Shown: positions 52,056 to 60,478 of the stretch, piece by piece
Layout: every line of letters begins with the position of its first letter
How positions within the stretch are numbered: the first letter of the stretch is position 1
Source: Spirosoma aureum
Lineage (GTDB): Bacteria; Bacteroidota; Bacteroidia; Cytophagales; Spirosomataceae
Direction: 5' to 3'
NCBI RefSeq assembly: GCF_011604685.1
Contig: NZ_CP050063.1
Span: 2,626,501-2,690,500, forward strand
Length of the DNA: 64,000 nucleotides
Translations under genes and position numbers: made by a program
The notes under the pieces: model-generated
What the model saw: the letters and a program-made list of their open reading frames with translations, nothing else
Databases searched by the model: none
Told to the model about the DNA's origin: nothing

Positions 52056-54122
52056 TTATCGTGCTACTTCAATATTTACACGGCGTCCTTTGATCGTATT
52101 GCCTTCCATAACGTCAAGAACGCGGTTGGCTACTTCTTTAGGGACATCAACGTAAGTGAATTTGTCGAAGATATCGATGCTGCCAATGGTATTGCCTGGA
52201 ATATTGGCTTCGCCAGCAATGGCACCAACAATATCGCCCGGCCGAACGTAATCCTTACGGCCAATGCTCACCATCAGACGAGTCATGTTCGCGTCACGTT
52301 CACGGGGTGCCCGTTGTTCGTCACGGTCAAAGTAAGGCTTACGGTCGCGGTCTGGAGCATCAGAACGTCTGGCCCGATCACCGAATGCAGGCCGGTCGCG
52401 GTTGCCACCCCGATCACCAAAAGCAGGCCGGTCGCGGTTTCCACCCCGATCGCCATAAGACGGCCGGTCTCTATCGCCAAAACGGGAACCTCCGCGGTCA
52501 CCACCACGGCGATCATCGAAGCGGCCCGGCGCATCGCCACGGCCACGATCGGCGTACTTGTCACGGCCCGACCGACGATCATCTTCCAGACCAAGATTTT
52601 GATCGGCAAATTCGTTTTTCTCGAGACCCATGCTGCGTTTCACCAGAGCTGCCACGATTTGTTCGGTCGAGAAGCCTGCGTGTTGCAGTTGGGTAAGCAT
52701 ATCCGAATACAGGTTCAGATCCTGGCTTTCCTGAATCGTCTGCTGAATTTGCTCAATAAAGCGAGCTTTCCGAACGCCAACGATGTCTTCAAAAGACGGA
52801 ATTACACCTTTTTCAACCTTTACTTTGGTATAGGTCTGAATTTCGCGGAAACGATATTTTTCGTCACGACCAACCATCGAGAACGCCCGGCCTGATTTGC
52901 CAGCGCGGCCCGTCCGGCCAATACGGTGTACGTAATATTCTTCGTCGAGCGGAATGTCGAAGTTGATAACAGCATCGACGTCATCTACGTCGATACCACG
53001 AGCGGCTACGTCAGTAGCAACCAGAATGCTGGTCGTACCGGCACGGAACTTACTCATGACGTTATTCCGCTGTGCCTGACGAAGGTCACCATGTAGGCCT
53101 TCTGCCTGATAACCGCGAATTTGCAGATCTTCAACGATCTCGTCGACCTTGCGTTTCGTATTACAGAATACGAGCAATAGTTTCAGGTCATACATGTCGA
53201 TCAGACGGCACATGACCTCAACTTTTGCTTTTGGCTTCACTTCAAAATACACCTGCTCGATATTGGTATTGGTCAGTTCTCGTTTGACGACCTTTACCAG
53301 AACAGGGTCTTTCTGGAATTTCTGAGTGATCTGCATGATCGGCTTCGACATCGTAGCCGAGAACAGGATCGTCTGCCGCTCTTCGGGCATGTCGTCCAGA
53401 ATGTTCTCGATGTCTTCGCGGAAGCCCATATCCAGCATTTCATCGGCCTCATCAAGAATCATCATCTTGACGTGGTCGAGTTTAAGCGTATTGCGTTCCA
53501 TGTGGTCCATAACACGACCGGGTGTTCCGATCACGATATGAACTCCACTTTTAAGGGACCGGATCTGCCGTTCGATGGAATCACCCCCATAAATCGCTTC
53601 GATACGGACACCCCGTTTGTATTTAGCTAGTTTTTTGATTTCTTCTGCTACCTGCAGAGCCAGTTCACGGGTTGGGCAAAGAATAAGTACCTGTACTGCA
53701 CGGTCCTGAACATCAATCAGATCAAGAGCAGGAATACCAAAAGCGGCTGTTTTACCAGTTCCAGTTTGAGCCTGACCAATAACGTCGCGACCTGCCAGAA
53801 TTGGTGGAATCGCTTCCGCCTGAATTGGCGATGGGCTAATGAAGCCCATATCGGTAACAGCCCGTAATAGGTCTTCTGAAATATCAAGGCTTGAGAAAAG
53901 GATCTGGTTAGGATCGACTTTAGGCGTACCGGTTGCGTCGGGTGTGGTGGCAGCTACTGGTGTATCTTCCACAGAAATAACTTCCGCCACAGCGTTCTCT
54001 ACTTCTGTATTGGCTACAGGTGTTTCCAGATCGTTATTGTCTGTTTGTGCCATTTCCATTACCGATTGATCCACGGTCAGCGTTTCGTCCTGACTATCAG
54101 TGTTCGTTTTTTTCGTTTTCAT
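52056..54122 (-). CDS. DEAD-box RNA helicase with Arg/Gly-rich tail and DbpA-like RNA-binding domain
   Basis: 688 aa. After an acidic N-terminus (1-70), the helicase core has the Q motif, AQTGTGKTAAFG (motif I), LDEADEMLDMGF (DEAD), SATMS (III), VATDVAARGIDV and HRIGRTGRAG (VI). Residues about 525-605 are Arg/Gly/Asp-rich with repeats of the type DRGGNRDRPAFG. The last 75 residues (MTRLMVSIGRKDYVRPGDIV ... DIFDKFTYVDVPKEVAN in parts) form a DbpA-like RNA-binding domain. It resembles CsdA/DeaD, which unwinds RNA in cold and ribosome assembly. A long leader precedes it. Confidence 0.93.
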   Translation of the reverse strand: MKTKKTNTDSQDETLTVDQSVMEMAQTDNNDLETPVANTEVENAVAEVISVEDTPVAATTPDATGTPKVDPNQILFSSLDISEDLLRAVTDMGFISPSPIQAEAIPPILAGRDVIGQAQTGTGKTAAFGIPALDLIDVQDRAVQVLILCPTRELALQVAEEIKKLAKYKRGVRIEAIYGGDSIERQIRSLKSGVHIVIGTPGRVMDHMERNTLKLDHVKMMILDEADEMLDMGFREDIENILDDMPEERQTILFSATMSKPIMQITQKFQKDPVLVKVVKRELTNTNIEQVYFEVKPKAKVEVMCRLIDMYDLKLLLVFCNTKRKVDEIVEDLQIRGYQAEGLHGDLRQAQRNNVMSKFRAGTTSILVATDVAARGIDVDDVDAVINFDIPLDEEYYVHRIGRTGRAGKSGRAFSMVGRDEKYRFREIQTYTKVKVEKGVIPSFEDIVGVRKARFIEQIQQTIQESQDLNLYSDMLTQLQHAGFSTEQIVAALVKRSMGLEKNEFADQNLGLEDDRRSGRDKYADRGRGDAPGRFDDRRGGDRGGSRFGDRDRPSYGDRGGNRDRPAFGDRGGNRDRPAFGDRARRSDAPDRDRKPYFDRDEQRAPRERDANMTRLMVSIGRKDYVRPGDIVGAIAGEANIPGNTIGSIDIFDKFTYVDVPKEVANRVLDVMEGNTIKGRRVNIEVAR

Positions 54123-54478
54123 TAACTTGGGAAAAATGTAGAATTAATCATCCAAGCGAAGACGAGTCAGTGCCTGTGAACGGCGCGATAATGCGAGAAT
54201 TGCCCAACGAACGATTGCCCCAACGACCCAACAAGGACCACACTCCCGACCTATCTACAGGGAGAAGACAACAAACCAACAACTGGCCCGAACAATTAGA
54301 CGATTAGCCCACGCGCAAGTGCCCCACCCGGGAGCGTCCACACAGAAACCCATCCTGTACATCCATACCGGACTCTGTCAGACCTAACTCAGCGTGTAAA
54401 AAGGAGAGAAACAGAGATACGACGGATGTCGCTTGTAAAATCTAGTGCAAAAGTAAGAAAAGATTCTTTGAAAAGCAA
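54123..54478 (-). promoter_or_regulatory. Promoter and long 5' leader of the DEAD-box helicase gene
   Basis: The 525-bp gap 54123-54647 holds no convincing gene. On the minus strand, TTG (54476-54478), 20 bp, TACTTTTG (54448-54455) is an exact promoter. Transcription from about 54440 would give a leader of some 315 nt before the helicase ATG. The leader is GC-richer than the flanking promoter region. Long structured leaders are typical of cold-induced RNA helicase genes; I did not fold it. The rest of the gap (54479-54647) is AT-rich and shows nothing else. Confidence 0.55.
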
Positions 54479-54647
54479 GTGAGCGCTTTAATAATTGTAT
54501 TTATTTTAGAATCGGGTTTGTCGGGGGCTATTTCTTCGCTCAATGATACCTAAAATAAACATTCTGCAATTTTGTGGATGCAGATGGAAAGAAAATCGTT
54601 TATCAATCATAAATTACTACTGGCTGGAACCTTATCAAGTTGATACG

Positions 54648-54878
54648 ATGAACTCAACCATTGGTAAATATATCATACTAATCGGAATCGGTCTGGTTCT
54701 GGTTGGCCTCGTCGTCTATTTTCTGGGCGATAAACTGAACTGGTTAGGTCGTTTGCCCGGCGACATTCGAATTGACAATAAAAACGGTGGTGTGTTTTAT
54801 TTTCCCATAGTCACCTGTATCGTTGTCAGCGTAGTATTGAATCTACTTATCGTTCTGATCCGTCGTTTTTTCGGGTAG
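54648..54878 (+). CDS. DUF2905 family small membrane protein
   Basis: 76 aa from the ATG at 54648; the longer in-frame reading upstream is unlikely. Two membrane helices (residues 6-24 and 51-70) flank NWLGRLPGDIRIDNKNGGVF, the family signature, followed by YFPIVTC. The function is unknown. Its 3' end overlaps the convergent gene by 32 bp. Confidence 0.85.
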   Translation: MNSTIGKYIILIGIGLVLVGLVVYFLGDKLNWLGRLPGDIRIDNKNGGVFYFPIVTCIVVSVVLNLLIVLIRRFFG

Positions 54879-56409
54879 TCGCATCGGCAGGTTTGGCGGG
54901 TGACGTCTCAGGCGTGTAAGTCAGTTTATTCAGATAGAAGACTTCACGTTGGCTGGCGTAGTTTTTCGACGGAGCGATTTTCTGGAAACCATAAGCCAGA
55001 AAATGCCGGTCATACCAAGCCATCAAATTTTCGTGGGCCGTAAATGTTATTTTTTCATCCTGTGTATTGGTCTGAAGTTTAAACTTCTCTGTTTCCTTTA
55101 ACACTTTGCTTCCCTGAATAACTTCCGTAGTGATTTCACCGTCGTTGGGGTAAGCCAGTACCATGCGGTCTCCCTGGTGCGAAACCTGTACCATTTCAGT
55201 CAATTCAGGACTAAGAAGCTCCTTAATCGGAAGACAGTTGTCCCAGAGAAGTTTGCCCTGTATGTCGAAACCACAAATGAATGCATGTGTATAGCGATAA
55301 CCCTCGTAGCGGTCGGCCCCACGCAAATAGCCGCCATAAGCTAATGTGTTGCCGCGATATTGGGGGTAATAGACCTCTGCGACCATCGTTAAGCCGTCGG
55401 GTGTGGGTTGCAAATCATGAACAAGCAAACGATAATGGAATTTGTAGTCCTTACCTTCTTCTTTCTTTTTCAAGGCTCTGGCCAACAGTTTCTGCTGCCG
55501 ATGGGGTTTTAAGTAATTGAAAAAATTCTGTAGCTGCGAAAACTCGATGTACTGAATATTGTTAACCGCTTCAGCCGACGCATCAACCTGATCACTATGA
55601 TGAATGCGGGTTACATAGATACCCTGAGAATAGGGCGTACAATCCGTCGAATAATTGCCAACCAGAATCGATTCATTTCTATTGACCGGCAGGAGTTTCC
55701 CGGAGATCAGGGTGTATTTGGCTTTGTCAAAATCGACCGTTCGGAGCAGCTTGCTGTCATAAGTGTAGGTTCTGATCGAAAACCGGCAACTGCGTTTAGT
55801 CGAATGAACCAGCACATTAACTTCCTGCCGGATTTCGTCAATTTCCAGGCTGCTGATTTCCATGTGATTGACATACATACCTGGCAGCACTTTGGTGGAG
55901 CTATCGAAGAACGAAAACGACATGACGACTGGGCGTCCGTGGTGATAGCCACCAATATAAGCCTGGCTTCCCATGACTTTAAACTGCTGTATGTCAAACT
56001 GGTCGATTAAGTTGCCCTCGAAAGTTTCAATAACCCCATCGTCGAGATGCAGGCGTAAAAACTGGAAATGATCCGTATCGTATTCACGGAAAAGGTGATA
56101 TACGTATTGATTGTTGTCGTAGGAAAGTACGGGCCGGAATTTGATGTCCTGTTTGAATTCGGTTCGCCAAATCTGTTTAAGCTCCGTATTATACCGCTGA
56201 AAGTTGAATTTGTTGGGTGTATTATCGTAATAATTTCCTGTCTGAATGGTCATTAAAACGCCCCGCTCGGCCAGCGGTGTTATATCGAACGATTCGGCCT
56301 CATTGGGATCAGACGGAATCTCGATCCGCAGCGACTGGGCCAGTTGAGCCCATACCGGACGCAGCGAGATGAACAGAAGCAGGCAGATTATAGATAGAAT
56401 TCGAGACAT
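54847..56409 (-). CDS. Secreted hypothetical protein, beta-propeller-like
   Basis: 520 aa. Signal peptide residues 1-21 (ILSIICLLLFISLRPVWAQ). The rest is rich in beta strands with repeated aromatic patterns (FRPVLSYDNNQYVYHLFREYD, FICGFDIQGKLLWDNCLPIK) like a WD/PQQ-type propeller seen in other Bacteroidota exported proteins. There is no catalytic motif or sorting domain. I do not recognise the family. It overlaps the DUF2905 gene tail to tail. Confidence 0.7.
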   Translation of the reverse strand: MSRILSIICLLLFISLRPVWAQLAQSLRIEIPSDPNEAESFDITPLAERGVLMTIQTGNYYDNTPNKFNFQRYNTELKQIWRTEFKQDIKFRPVLSYDNNQYVYHLFREYDTDHFQFLRLHLDDGVIETFEGNLIDQFDIQQFKVMGSQAYIGGYHHGRPVVMSFSFFDSSTKVLPGMYVNHMEISSLEIDEIRQEVNVLVHSTKRSCRFSIRTYTYDSKLLRTVDFDKAKYTLISGKLLPVNRNESILVGNYSTDCTPYSQGIYVTRIHHSDQVDASAEAVNNIQYIEFSQLQNFFNYLKPHRQQKLLARALKKKEEGKDYKFHYRLLVHDLQPTPDGLTMVAEVYYPQYRGNTLAYGGYLRGADRYEGYRYTHAFICGFDIQGKLLWDNCLPIKELLSPELTEMVQVSHQGDRMVLAYPNDGEITTEVIQGSKVLKETEKFKLQTNTQDEKITFTAHENLMAWYDRHFLAYGFQKIAPSKNYASQREVFYLNKLTYTPETSPAKPADATTRKNDGSER

Positions 56410-56507
56410 ATAATCGAATTTACGAAGTCCGGTTTCTATTTATGAGATATTAGAGCAAAAATCTTACCGCACGGCGAATTGGCCTGAAAATAGAACGCAA
56501 CAAATCA

Positions 56508-57314
56508 CTACACTTGCCACCGTTTTTTCAGGTAATCTTTCATGAAAACGTTAATATCCCATTGACTGGCAATTGGTTGTTGGGTATACGGGAGTGTTGG
56601 CAGATAACCCGCCGGACCAAACTCACAGGTAACGGTCAGGGTAGGGGTATTGGCCTTTTGCAGACGGGCGCGGATGGCATCCCACCATTTTGCATGACTT
56701 TCGAGCGCATCTTTCCATTCAGGTGCGCGCGTATCATTGACCTGCGGGCCTTCTGGATGCCCGACACGACAGTGAATATGATCACTGACCGCAATGGCTC
56801 GGTTAACGTTCTCCATCTGATCGCTCAGGTAAGACTCCGCTACATTAACCCAGTGCGAATAATCGGCAGTTAAGCGAAGTTCGGGAACTTTGAGCAGGTA
56901 GTATTGTATAGCCGGGGCACTGTATGAGAACCGCCCCCGGTGGGTTTCGTGCAGAATGCGAACTCCCGTTTGTTTCTGAACGTCAGTTGCCACCTGAATC
57001 AGCTCGATATTCTGCTCGAAGGTAAAATAGTCGTGGCCGGTATGAGCATTAATAAACAGCGGCTTATACGACGCAATGTCGAGGAGGTCGTCGTGGTATT
57101 TCTTTTTGTGTTCGATAAAATTGCTGCCTCCGCCAAAGGCCATCAGAATTAACTCAAGGCCATTATCGTACATGACCTGAACGGCCTCATTGCGTTTGTC
57201 GGGACCAGCAGAAATTTCCATGCCGTCGTAACCGGCGGTTTTCACGCGACGGGCGGCTTCTGTGTAGGAGAGGCTTTCCATACCCCACATCGGGCAGAAA
57301 AAGAGGGTTTTCAA
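56508..57314 (-). CDS. Sugar phosphate isomerase/epimerase-like TIM-barrel protein
   Basis: 268 aa. MWGMESLSYTEAARRVKTAGYDGMEIS begins an xylose-isomerase-like TIM barrel, INAHTGHDYFTFEQNIELI carries His, RILHETHRGRFSYS the metal Glu-x-His, LRLTADYSHWV an Asp, HIHCRVGHPEGPQ the His pair and TVTCEFGPAG the final Glu. These are the metal ligands of the AP endonuclease 2 family. Substrate unknown. Confidence 0.85.
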   Translation of the reverse strand: MKTLFFCPMWGMESLSYTEAARRVKTAGYDGMEISAGPDKRNEAVQVMYDNGLELILMAFGGGSNFIEHKKKYHDDLLDIASYKPLFINAHTGHDYFTFEQNIELIQVATDVQKQTGVRILHETHRGRFSYSAPAIQYYLLKVPELRLTADYSHWVNVAESYLSDQMENVNRAIAVSDHIHCRVGHPEGPQVNDTRAPEWKDALESHAKWWDAIRARLQKANTPTLTVTCEFGPAGYLPTLPYTQQPIASQWDINVFMKDYLKKRWQV

Positions 57315-57663
57315 GAGTGTAAGGCCTTAGTTTATAGGGTCAAAGTTGATAGAAAAAAATAGGCTAAAAAGCAGTCAGAATTTTAGTTTATGCTCGTGGT
57401 ATGGTTCATAAATGCGTCGATGCTCAACGCCAAATCCCTCACTGGTTGTAAAGTTATCAGGGAAGGATGTTGTTTAGCCACTCAATACCAGGTCGGTACA
57501 CTTAATTTTTAGCTGGTAAAAGGTGTCTGTGATTGAAAGCGTTGCTACATAATTAGCTTTTTTTTCACAATATCCCCAACTTTACCCACTGAAACCAGAT
57601 AGGTTGGCCGGTCAGTTTTTCGGCAAACTATTTCTTGAACGAATCCAAAAATTAGCCCTAATC
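57315..57663. other. Divergent intergenic region upstream of fba
   Basis: 349 bp between the minus-strand isomerase gene and fba. It is AT-rich with several T and A tracts. An 8/8 TAnnTTTG is not present on either strand; the nearest are CAACTTTG on the minus strand and TAGCTTTT on the plus strand. I see no gene, tRNA or strong hairpin. Confidence 0.5.
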
Positions 57664-58743
57664 ATGAGCGAAGTAGCCACTCGTTTTGCGCCCGGCGTTG
57701 TTACCGGAGAAGGCGTCACCGAAATTTTCCGCCACGCCAACGAAAATGATTACGCCCTGCCTGCCGTCAATGTTGTCGGCACAGACTCCGTCAATGCCGT
57801 GTTGGAAACGGCCAAAGCTGTTAATTCGCCGGTAATCATCCAGTTCTCGAACGGTGGTGGTATTTTTTACGCTGGGAAAAGCCTTCCCAACGACAAACAA
57901 CAGGCTGCCATTGCTGGCTCCATTTCCGGGGCGCTGCACGTTCATCATGTGGCCGAACTCTACGGTGTACCGGTGATTCTGCATACCGACCACTGCGCTA
58001 AAAAACTGTTGCCGTGGATTGACGGTCTGCTCGATGCTGGCGAAAAACATTTCGACCAAACAGGTAAGCCACTGTATTCGTCGCATATGCTCGACTTATC
58101 GGAAGAGCCAATCGAAGAAAATATTGAAATATGCTCGAAATACTTCGAACGGATGGCCAAAATTGGCATGACGCTTGAAATTGAGCTTGGTGTAACGGGT
58201 GGTGAAGAAGACGGCGTCGACAATTCCGATGTTGATGATTCGAAATTGTATACGCAGCCTTCTGAAGTAGCCTACGCCTACGAAGAATTGAGCAAAATCT
58301 CGCCAAACTTCACAATCGCGGCTGCTTTTGGGAACGTACACGGTGTGTATAAGCCTGGTAATGTGAAGCTGTCGCCAATCATTCTGGACAACTCACAGAA
58401 ATACATTCAGGAGAAATACGCTACGGGTCCACTCCCGGTTAACTTCGTGTTCCACGGTGGTTCGGGATCGAGTCGTGAGGAGATTCGGGAAGCGATCCGC
58501 TACGGAGCCGTGAAAATGAATATCGACACCGATATGCAGTGGGCCATGTGGGAAGGTATTCTGAAATACTACAAAGCGAAGGAAGGTTATCTGCAATCGC
58601 AGTTGGGCAACCCCGAAGGGGCTGATTCACCGAACAAAAAATACTACGATCCACGCGTATGGCTTCGTAAAGGCGAAGAAAGCATGGTTCAACGTCTGAA
58701 AATTGCGTTCGAAGATCTGAACTGCATCAATCGACTGGCGTAA
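57664..58743 (+). CDS. fbaA: Class II fructose-bisphosphate aldolase
   Basis: 359 aa from the ATG at 57664; an upstream in-frame start would add 20 residues outside the family. HTDHCAKK contains the catalytic Asp109 and zinc ligand His110, in the same numbering as the E. coli enzyme. GVTGGEEDGVDN, AAFGNVHGVY (second zinc His), FHGGSGSSREEI (third His) and KMNIDTDMQWAMW follow. It cleaves fructose-1,6-bisphosphate in glycolysis. Two hairpins follow its stop. Confidence 0.97.
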   Translation: MSEVATRFAPGVVTGEGVTEIFRHANENDYALPAVNVVGTDSVNAVLETAKAVNSPVIIQFSNGGGIFYAGKSLPNDKQQAAIAGSISGALHVHHVAELYGVPVILHTDHCAKKLLPWIDGLLDAGEKHFDQTGKPLYSSHMLDLSEEPIEENIEICSKYFERMAKIGMTLEIELGVTGGEEDGVDNSDVDDSKLYTQPSEVAYAYEELSKISPNFTIAAAFGNVHGVYKPGNVKLSPIILDNSQKYIQEKYATGPLPVNFVFHGGSGSSREEIREAIRYGAVKMNIDTDMQWAMWEGILKYYKAKEGYLQSQLGNPEGADSPNKKYYDPRVWLRKGEESMVQRLKIAFEDLNCINRLA

Positions 58744-58755
58744 TTAGATTTTCCT

Positions 58756-58808
58756 ATAAACTAAAAACGGCCGTACTGATGAATTTCGTACGGCCGTTTT
58801 TAGTTTAT
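58756..58808. terminator. fba terminator
   Basis: A 21-bp perfect stem with GGCCGTAC at its inner end and AAACTAAAAAC/GTTTTTAGTTT at its base, with an 11-nt loop, begins 12 bp after the fba stop. Confidence 0.85.
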
Positions 58809-58809
58809 T

Positions 58810-58887
58810 ATAGGCCTCACTGATAGCCGTGCCACGGTTTGTTTATCAACCAGTAGTAACTGTGGCACGGCTATCAGTGAGGCCTAT
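58810..58887. repeat. 30-bp inverted repeat with the CCGTGCCACGGTT core
   Basis: Arms 58810-58839 and 58858-58887 pair with one mismatch around an 18-nt loop. The segment GCCGTGCCACGGTT matches the core of the hairpin at 11921-11982. It lies directly behind the fba terminator and 23 bp before the end of the convergent lipoprotein gene, so two hairpins fill the spacer. Confidence 0.75.
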
Positions 58888-58909
58888 ATTGGTAAGTCGT
58901 GTTTTTAAG

Positions 58910-59434
58910 TTATTTCGCCTTAGCTATCAATTGAAGACTTTTGGGCTGAGGTTCTTTCATAAAATCGAAATTGTCGAGCGATGTCAGCAATATATAGGCT
59001 AGCGCTGCTATCGTTTGACCTTCATTATCAGGTGTCTTCGTCACATTCACATTTACACTAGCTATTTCGAGGGCTGTGCTGGAAAGTGTATTCACTGTCC
59101 AGTGCGACTCTATTTTGTCTGTATCGATCAGGGCCAAAGTTTTATCGGTTAGTGTCCATTTTCCTGTTGTTTGTTTTCCCTGCTCTAAATAAGAATAGGT
59201 GCCATCTTTATTGATAGTTACAGTATTGTCGTCACCGAACATATTGGCATTACTTGGTGGAATCACATACAACTTGGCATCGGTCTTGACTGTAAGTTCA
59301 GAAAAAGTCCATTTCCGGATTAGTAATTCGGCGTTGTTATCAGTTGGGGTGACGGTGCTATCGTCGGACTTGGAACACCCTGCGAGTGTCATTGCCAGAA
59401 ACGTAAAGTACAGTAAATAGTGTTTGCGTGTCAT
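58910..59434 (-). CDS. Lipoprotein with lipocalin-like domain
   Basis: 174 aa from the ATG at 59434; a start further up gives an odd extension. Basic MTRKHY, hydrophobic LLYFTFLAMTLAGC with lipobox LAGC (Cys20), then SKSDDSTV. Residues 35-125 (LLIRKWTFSEL, TVTINKDGTYSYLEQGKQTTGKWTLTDKTLALID in parts) resemble the lipocalin-like DUF4923/DUF5004-type barrels common in Bacteroidota. The C-terminus KEPQPKSLQLI is unique. Role unknown. Confidence 0.75.
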   Translation of the reverse strand: MTRKHYLLYFTFLAMTLAGCSKSDDSTVTPTDNNAELLIRKWTFSELTVKTDAKLYVIPPSNANMFGDDNTVTINKDGTYSYLEQGKQTTGKWTLTDKTLALIDTDKIESHWTVNTLSSTALEIASVNVNVTKTPDNEGQTIAALAYILLTSLDNFDFMKEPQPKSLQLIAKAK

Positions 59435-59543
59435 TGTAAATGGTAGAATGAAAAAATGATAACTGATTGGCATATTTATGATTACTGCGCCAAAGATATA
59501 CATCGAAGTATATTAAATATAGTATAATTAGATAATTATATAC

Positions 59544-59585
59544 AAGTAAAAGGTGTATGGTTTGAAAGCCATACACCTTTTACTT
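59544..59585 (-). terminator. DoxX gene terminator
   Basis: AAGTAAAAGGTGTATGG pairs perfectly (17 bp) with CCATACACCTTTTACTT around an 8-nt loop, 34 bp after the DoxX stop on the minus strand. Confidence 0.8.
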
Positions 59586-59619
59586 TATAATGCACTATCC
59601 AGAAACAATCGCGGAGTGT

Positions 59620-60030
59620 TCAATTAGTAGCAGAAACTACCATTGATTGATTAAAATAAGGCCCACTGAATACTTTTCTGAACATGAAGTAAGTTACCGT
59701 TACCATAATGAACGCAACAATAGCGTCGACAGTAGCTGAAAAGCCAAATACACTGAGTTTGGAGGCAAAGGCAAAAATGATATCAAAAAATATACCGGCA
59801 AACACCCATTCTTTTAACCTAAGCAGTTTGTCTGGAACCAGCAATACAGCCACGCCCAGTAGTTTGGCCACACCCAGCACGTAAATAAAATAGACCGGGT
59901 AGCCTAACGCCAGTGTGATGTCCCAAACAATCGGGTTCCGGGTAACTTCAAAAAAACCGCTTGCACCAAACCACAGGGAGGTTAGCGCCGTTCCGATCCA
60001 ATAAATTGTTTTTGCTGTTTTGGTCGTCAT
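59620..60030 (-). CDS. DoxX-like family membrane protein
   Basis: 136 aa with four membrane helices. YWIGTALTSLWFGASGFFEV, YPVYFIYVLGVAKLLGVAVLL, LKEWVFAGIFFDIIFAFAS and VDAIVAFIMVTVTYFMFR match the DoxX-like (DoxX_2) family, which includes thiosulfate:quinone reductase subunits and many redox-linked membrane proteins. Function unknown. It has its own terminator. Confidence 0.85.
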   Translation of the reverse strand: MTTKTAKTIYWIGTALTSLWFGASGFFEVTRNPIVWDITLALGYPVYFIYVLGVAKLLGVAVLLVPDKLLRLKEWVFAGIFFDIIFAFASKLSVFGFSATVDAIVAFIMVTVTYFMFRKVFSGPYFNQSMVVSATN

Positions 60031-60478
60031 GATTTCTTCTTTTTTTGTTCAAAATTTGTTCTTAGCCGTTGGATGGCATAGGTATTTGAACGCTAACCGG
60101 ACAAAATGAAAGCTGGAATAGACATTCTTAAGACCTGTTTATCATGTAGGAATAATCCCATCCCACTGGCGATGAGCTTTCGTTACCCCGTAGATGTGAG
60201 CCTATTTAACTATTCAATTTAACCAGAAAGCATACTGAGTTGAATCCGCAAAGACCGCAAAGGAATTTATCCAAAGACTTACCGCCCTTTGCGAGTTTGC
60301 CTTCGTTTGCTTTGCGGTTAAATGGAGCCTCAGTAGAGCTATAGAGAAATTTGACCCACAGATTTGTATTTTAATTTGCTGAAAACCAGTTTTTTCGCCC
60401 GATAAAATACGGGAAATTACCCGTGCAGCTGTGTTCTTGAAGGCTTACCTTTAGATGACTTTTAACCTTTAAGAACCC
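60031..60478. other. Intergenic region with CCGCAAAG repeats
   Basis: 448 bp between divergent genes. CCGCAAAG occurs at 60246-60253 and 60255-60262, and CTTTGCGG, its complement, at 60310-60317, with CTTTGCGA at 60287-60294; the four can form an imperfect stem. Similar CGCAAAG-rich tracts are common between genes in this phylum. A weak promoter for the peptidase gene (TTTG at 60350, 17 bp, TTAATTTG at 60371) is possible. I see no gene. Confidence 0.5.

Noticed and set aside
52307..52895. Plus-strand frames opposite the helicase tail
   Set aside because: Their repeats are complements of the Arg/Gly repeats of the helicase.
54020..54307. 95-codon plus-strand frame upstream of the helicase
   Set aside because: Overlaps the helicase start and leader; no signal, domain or ribosome site.
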